Shown one piece after another: positions 6,679 through 8,682 of a DNA stretch of 8,682 nucleotides (positions are counted from its first letter, which is position 1; the number at the start of each line of letters is the position of its first letter). This DNA is from Tannerella sp. (GTDB taxonomy: Bacteria > Bacteroidota > Bacteroidia > Bacteroidales > Tannerellaceae), in the NCBI GenBank assembly GCA_031279875.1, contig JAITHS010000298.1:1-8682 (forward strand), written 5' to 3'. Both the position numbers and the translations under genes were made by a program. Under the pieces are notes generated by a model. The model was given only the letters and a program-made list of their open reading frames with translations, was not told the DNA's origin and ran no database searches.

Positions 6679-8676
6679 ATGAAAAAAATATTCTTATTTT
6701 TATTATTGTTCATCTCTATTTGGGGATGCAACGACGACGCTTATGATAACGTTCGCGAGTATGTTAAATCGGAAGTTATCTATTCGGAAAAATTTGATAC
6801 CGTAAGCGCTTCAATCGGCTTTGAAAGAGTTGAAATATACCTGACGCGCGCAGGACGCTCCGACAGCCTCAAATATTCGCCCGTCAAAGCTAAAAAAACT
6901 ATTGTCGAATATGACGACAACAGGGTTGAATACGACGGTATGCTCTCATGGGTCAACGTTACAAATCTGGATAAAGCCAAACTGTATCGCTTTAAGGTCT
7001 ATACTATCGACCATGCCGGTAATCAGTCCGTACCGTTAGAAATAGCCAAAATACCGTTTACCAACGAAGACCGCGCCGCTATCCGTGTGTCCGACCCAAA
7101 AAGTATCCTCTCCCCGTGGGGCGTATCGCTTTCATGGCCTTCGCTTATCTCTACAAGCATGTGGAACTTCGCCGACTGTAACTACTCGTTTAAGGACAAA
7201 ACGGGTCAAACAGTCAACGGAAATATGGATGCGGCTATGGAAGCAGCTAATAATCTGCGCTTTGATGCTACCAACCTCAACCCCGGCTCTACGGTAGAAG
7301 TTAATTTCAGTATCAAAGTCGTACCTATCGTTGATGATGTCCAAATACTTGATACCGTTACTTTTAGCCAAAAACTTGACATGCAGATACCAACTACCGA
7401 CGAATACGGTCAATATCTCAAAGCACGTGAAATCGAAAGTTGGACTAATGACGGTACTCAAATGATTGTGAAATGGAAAGCCGTCAGCGACTATACATTA
7501 GTCGGTACTACCCTCAAATATAACGATTACAGCGACCCCGATAATCCTGTCGAACGTGTCATCGAAATTGAGAACACCGCCACCGAAACACCACTGCCCG
7601 GATTGATTTATCAGCGATTTGAAGTTTTCTCGTCATACGAACCTATCGGCGGCGAAGGTGCTATCGTGGAATCGAAATCAACATCAATAGTGCCGGAATT
7701 TGCCGACAAAAACGCCATGGCTGCCAACAACATAGGACGCGATATCGACCCGATGACTATTACCAAATTAGTTTATCCCATCCATGCCGAAAATCTTCAA
7801 GATGTACTTTATTTCCCTAACCTTACGGAAATCGACCTTACAGGCGCCGGAGGTAATATCCCGACTTATCTCTCAACCGGCAACAACGTATCAAGCGAAG
7901 TAGGCGGATGCCCTTGGAACTTCGGATTTAAACGTATCGACTTTGAAAACAACGGCCGATGCCGCAATCTTAAAGGTGTCAACGCCCTCAAAAGAGTTCT
8001 CGACAGAGGTAAAATAACAAAAATTAAATATGCCGCAAACTCAATGGGAATAGACGAAGATTTGCTGCCGTTTGCCTCTATAACCGAGAAACTTGTCGCA
8101 CCCGACGAAGTGATGGTAACAAACAAAGTCTTTGCCGACGGTAATATCGTATCCGGCGACTGGCGATGCGCTTTTACTTACCAACCCGGCGACACGCCTG
8201 CCGATTGCCCGGGCGGCGCCACTCACGTATGGAAAATTATCCCGAAAGGCAAAAGCTCGTCGTGGTGCATTGTCTTTCCGCCTCAGTACAAGTTTAATAT
8301 GTGGGAATATCGCTATCTGAAAATGAAAATCTATTCGCCCGACGCTTCTTTTTATCCCGACGATTACTACAAAAACTGGAAACGTATCTGGTTCCGGTCT
8401 CGTAACACTCTGTGGGGGCATACTCAAAAAGTGTCGTGGGATGGCGACGACGCCGAACATAACGCCGGCCGCGACGACCACCGCATACCCGATGCCTCAC
8501 TGGGCAAATGGTGGGAATTAACATTCGATACGCAGGAAATTATTAAACCTACCGATGCGCATCCATGGTATAACATTCTGGTTATCAACATCGGCGGCGA
8601 ACCGGGCGGCACCTTTTCCCCTTCCCGCGAAATGGTCTATTACTTTGCCGACGTAAGATGGTCTAAAAATCCGTAA
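6679..8676 (+). CDS. DUF4998-containing surface lipoprotein with LRR-like segment and possible C-terminal carbohydrate-binding domain
   Basis: This 665-residue lipoprotein is the second accessory protein of the importer. The lipobox is SIWGC (Cys17), followed by NDDAYDN. Residues about 20-128 match the front of DUF4998, ending in the strand VYTIDHAGNQS (D111, G114-N115, S117). Residues about 129-235 form another beta-rich stretch. Residues 241-336 resemble the back half of DUF4998 (DEYGQYLKAREI, LVGTTLKYND, YQRFEVF). A single leucine-rich-repeat-like segment lies at about 361-390 (NLQDVLYFPNLTEIDLTG). From about 478 to the end is an aromatic-rich region (WKIIPKG, RYLKMKIY, KRIWFRSR, LVINIGGE, YYFADVRW) that looks like a jelly-roll carbohydrate-binding domain; this is inference. 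The gene starts only 18 bases after the previous stop in an AT-rich spacer, so it belongs to the same operon. Only six bases follow its stop, so no terminator can be assessed. Confidence 0.83.
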   Translation: MKKIFLFLLLFISIWGCNDDAYDNVREYVKSEVIYSEKFDTVSASIGFERVEIYLTRAGRSDSLKYSPVKAKKTIVEYDDNRVEYDGMLSWVNVTNLDKAKLYRFKVYTIDHAGNQSVPLEIAKIPFTNEDRAAIRVSDPKSILSPWGVSLSWPSLISTSMWNFADCNYSFKDKTGQTVNGNMDAAMEAANNLRFDATNLNPGSTVEVNFSIKVVPIVDDVQILDTVTFSQKLDMQIPTTDEYGQYLKAREIESWTNDGTQMIVKWKAVSDYTLVGTTLKYNDYSDPDNPVERVIEIENTATETPLPGLIYQRFEVFSSYEPIGGEGAIVESKSTSIVPEFADKNAMAANNIGRDIDPMTITKLVYPIHAENLQDVLYFPNLTEIDLTGAGGNIPTYLSTGNNVSSEVGGCPWNFGFKRIDFENNGRCRNLKGVNALKRVLDRGKITKIKYAANSMGIDEDLLPFASITEKLVAPDEVMVTNKVFADGNIVSGDWRCAFTYQPGDTPADCPGGATHVWKIIPKGKSSSWCIVFPPQYKFNMWEYRYLKMKIYSPDASFYPDDYYKNWKRIWFRSRNTLWGHTQKVSWDGDDAEHNAGRDDHRIPDASLGKWWELTFDTQEIIKPTDAHPWYNILVINIGGEPGGTFSPSREMVYYFADVRWSKNP

Positions 8677-8682
8677 AAATTA

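Noticed and set aside
7085..7297. Short + strand frames inside the large genes (also 4307-4492 and 8132-8320)
   Set aside because: They are out of frame with the clearly conserved proteins, lack start context and encode no plausible protein.

Overview
This window is a single four-gene operon segment from a Bacteroidota genome, most likely of the order Bacteroidales. Four long genes lie on the + strand and fill nearly all of the 8,682 bases. They encode a SusC/RagA-type TonB-dependent outer-membrane transporter (111-3335), its SusD/RagB-type lipoprotein partner (3364-5343), a lipoprotein with the DUF4959-DUF5126-DUF5000 layout (5377-6660), and a lipoprotein with a DUF4998-like front and an unassigned C-terminal part (6679-8676). 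The spacers are 28, 33 and 18 bases, very AT-rich, and lack any Shine-Dalgarno-like purine run. Both traits are typical of this phylum. None of the four frames shows a frameshift or internal stop.

The order transporter, lid lipoprotein, then two accessory surface lipoproteins is the uptake core of a polysaccharide utilization locus (PUL). SusD-like and accessory lipoproteins capture a glycan or glycan fragment at the cell surface. SusD closes over SusC, and SusC moves the ligand into the periplasm using TonB energy. The two accessory proteins sit where SusE/SusF-type surface glycan-binding proteins sit in classical systems. No glycoside hydrolase, polysaccharide lyase, sulfatase, regulator or inner-membrane transporter is present in the window, so the substrate cannot be read from it. 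Such genes would be expected downstream of 8682 or upstream of position 1.

The first 110 bases carry no gene that can be called safely. They contain a GC-rich stretch with a perfect 12-base tandem duplication (23-46), followed by an AT-rich translation start region for the transporter. The transporter start is uncertain: ATG at 111 gives a long charged leader, and ATG at 189 gives a conventional signal peptide.

I see no new defence, mobile or RNA system here. The least ordinary part is the last gene, a mosaic in which an extra beta-rich module appears to interrupt the DUF4998-like region and which ends in an aromatic-rich, possibly carbohydrate-binding domain.
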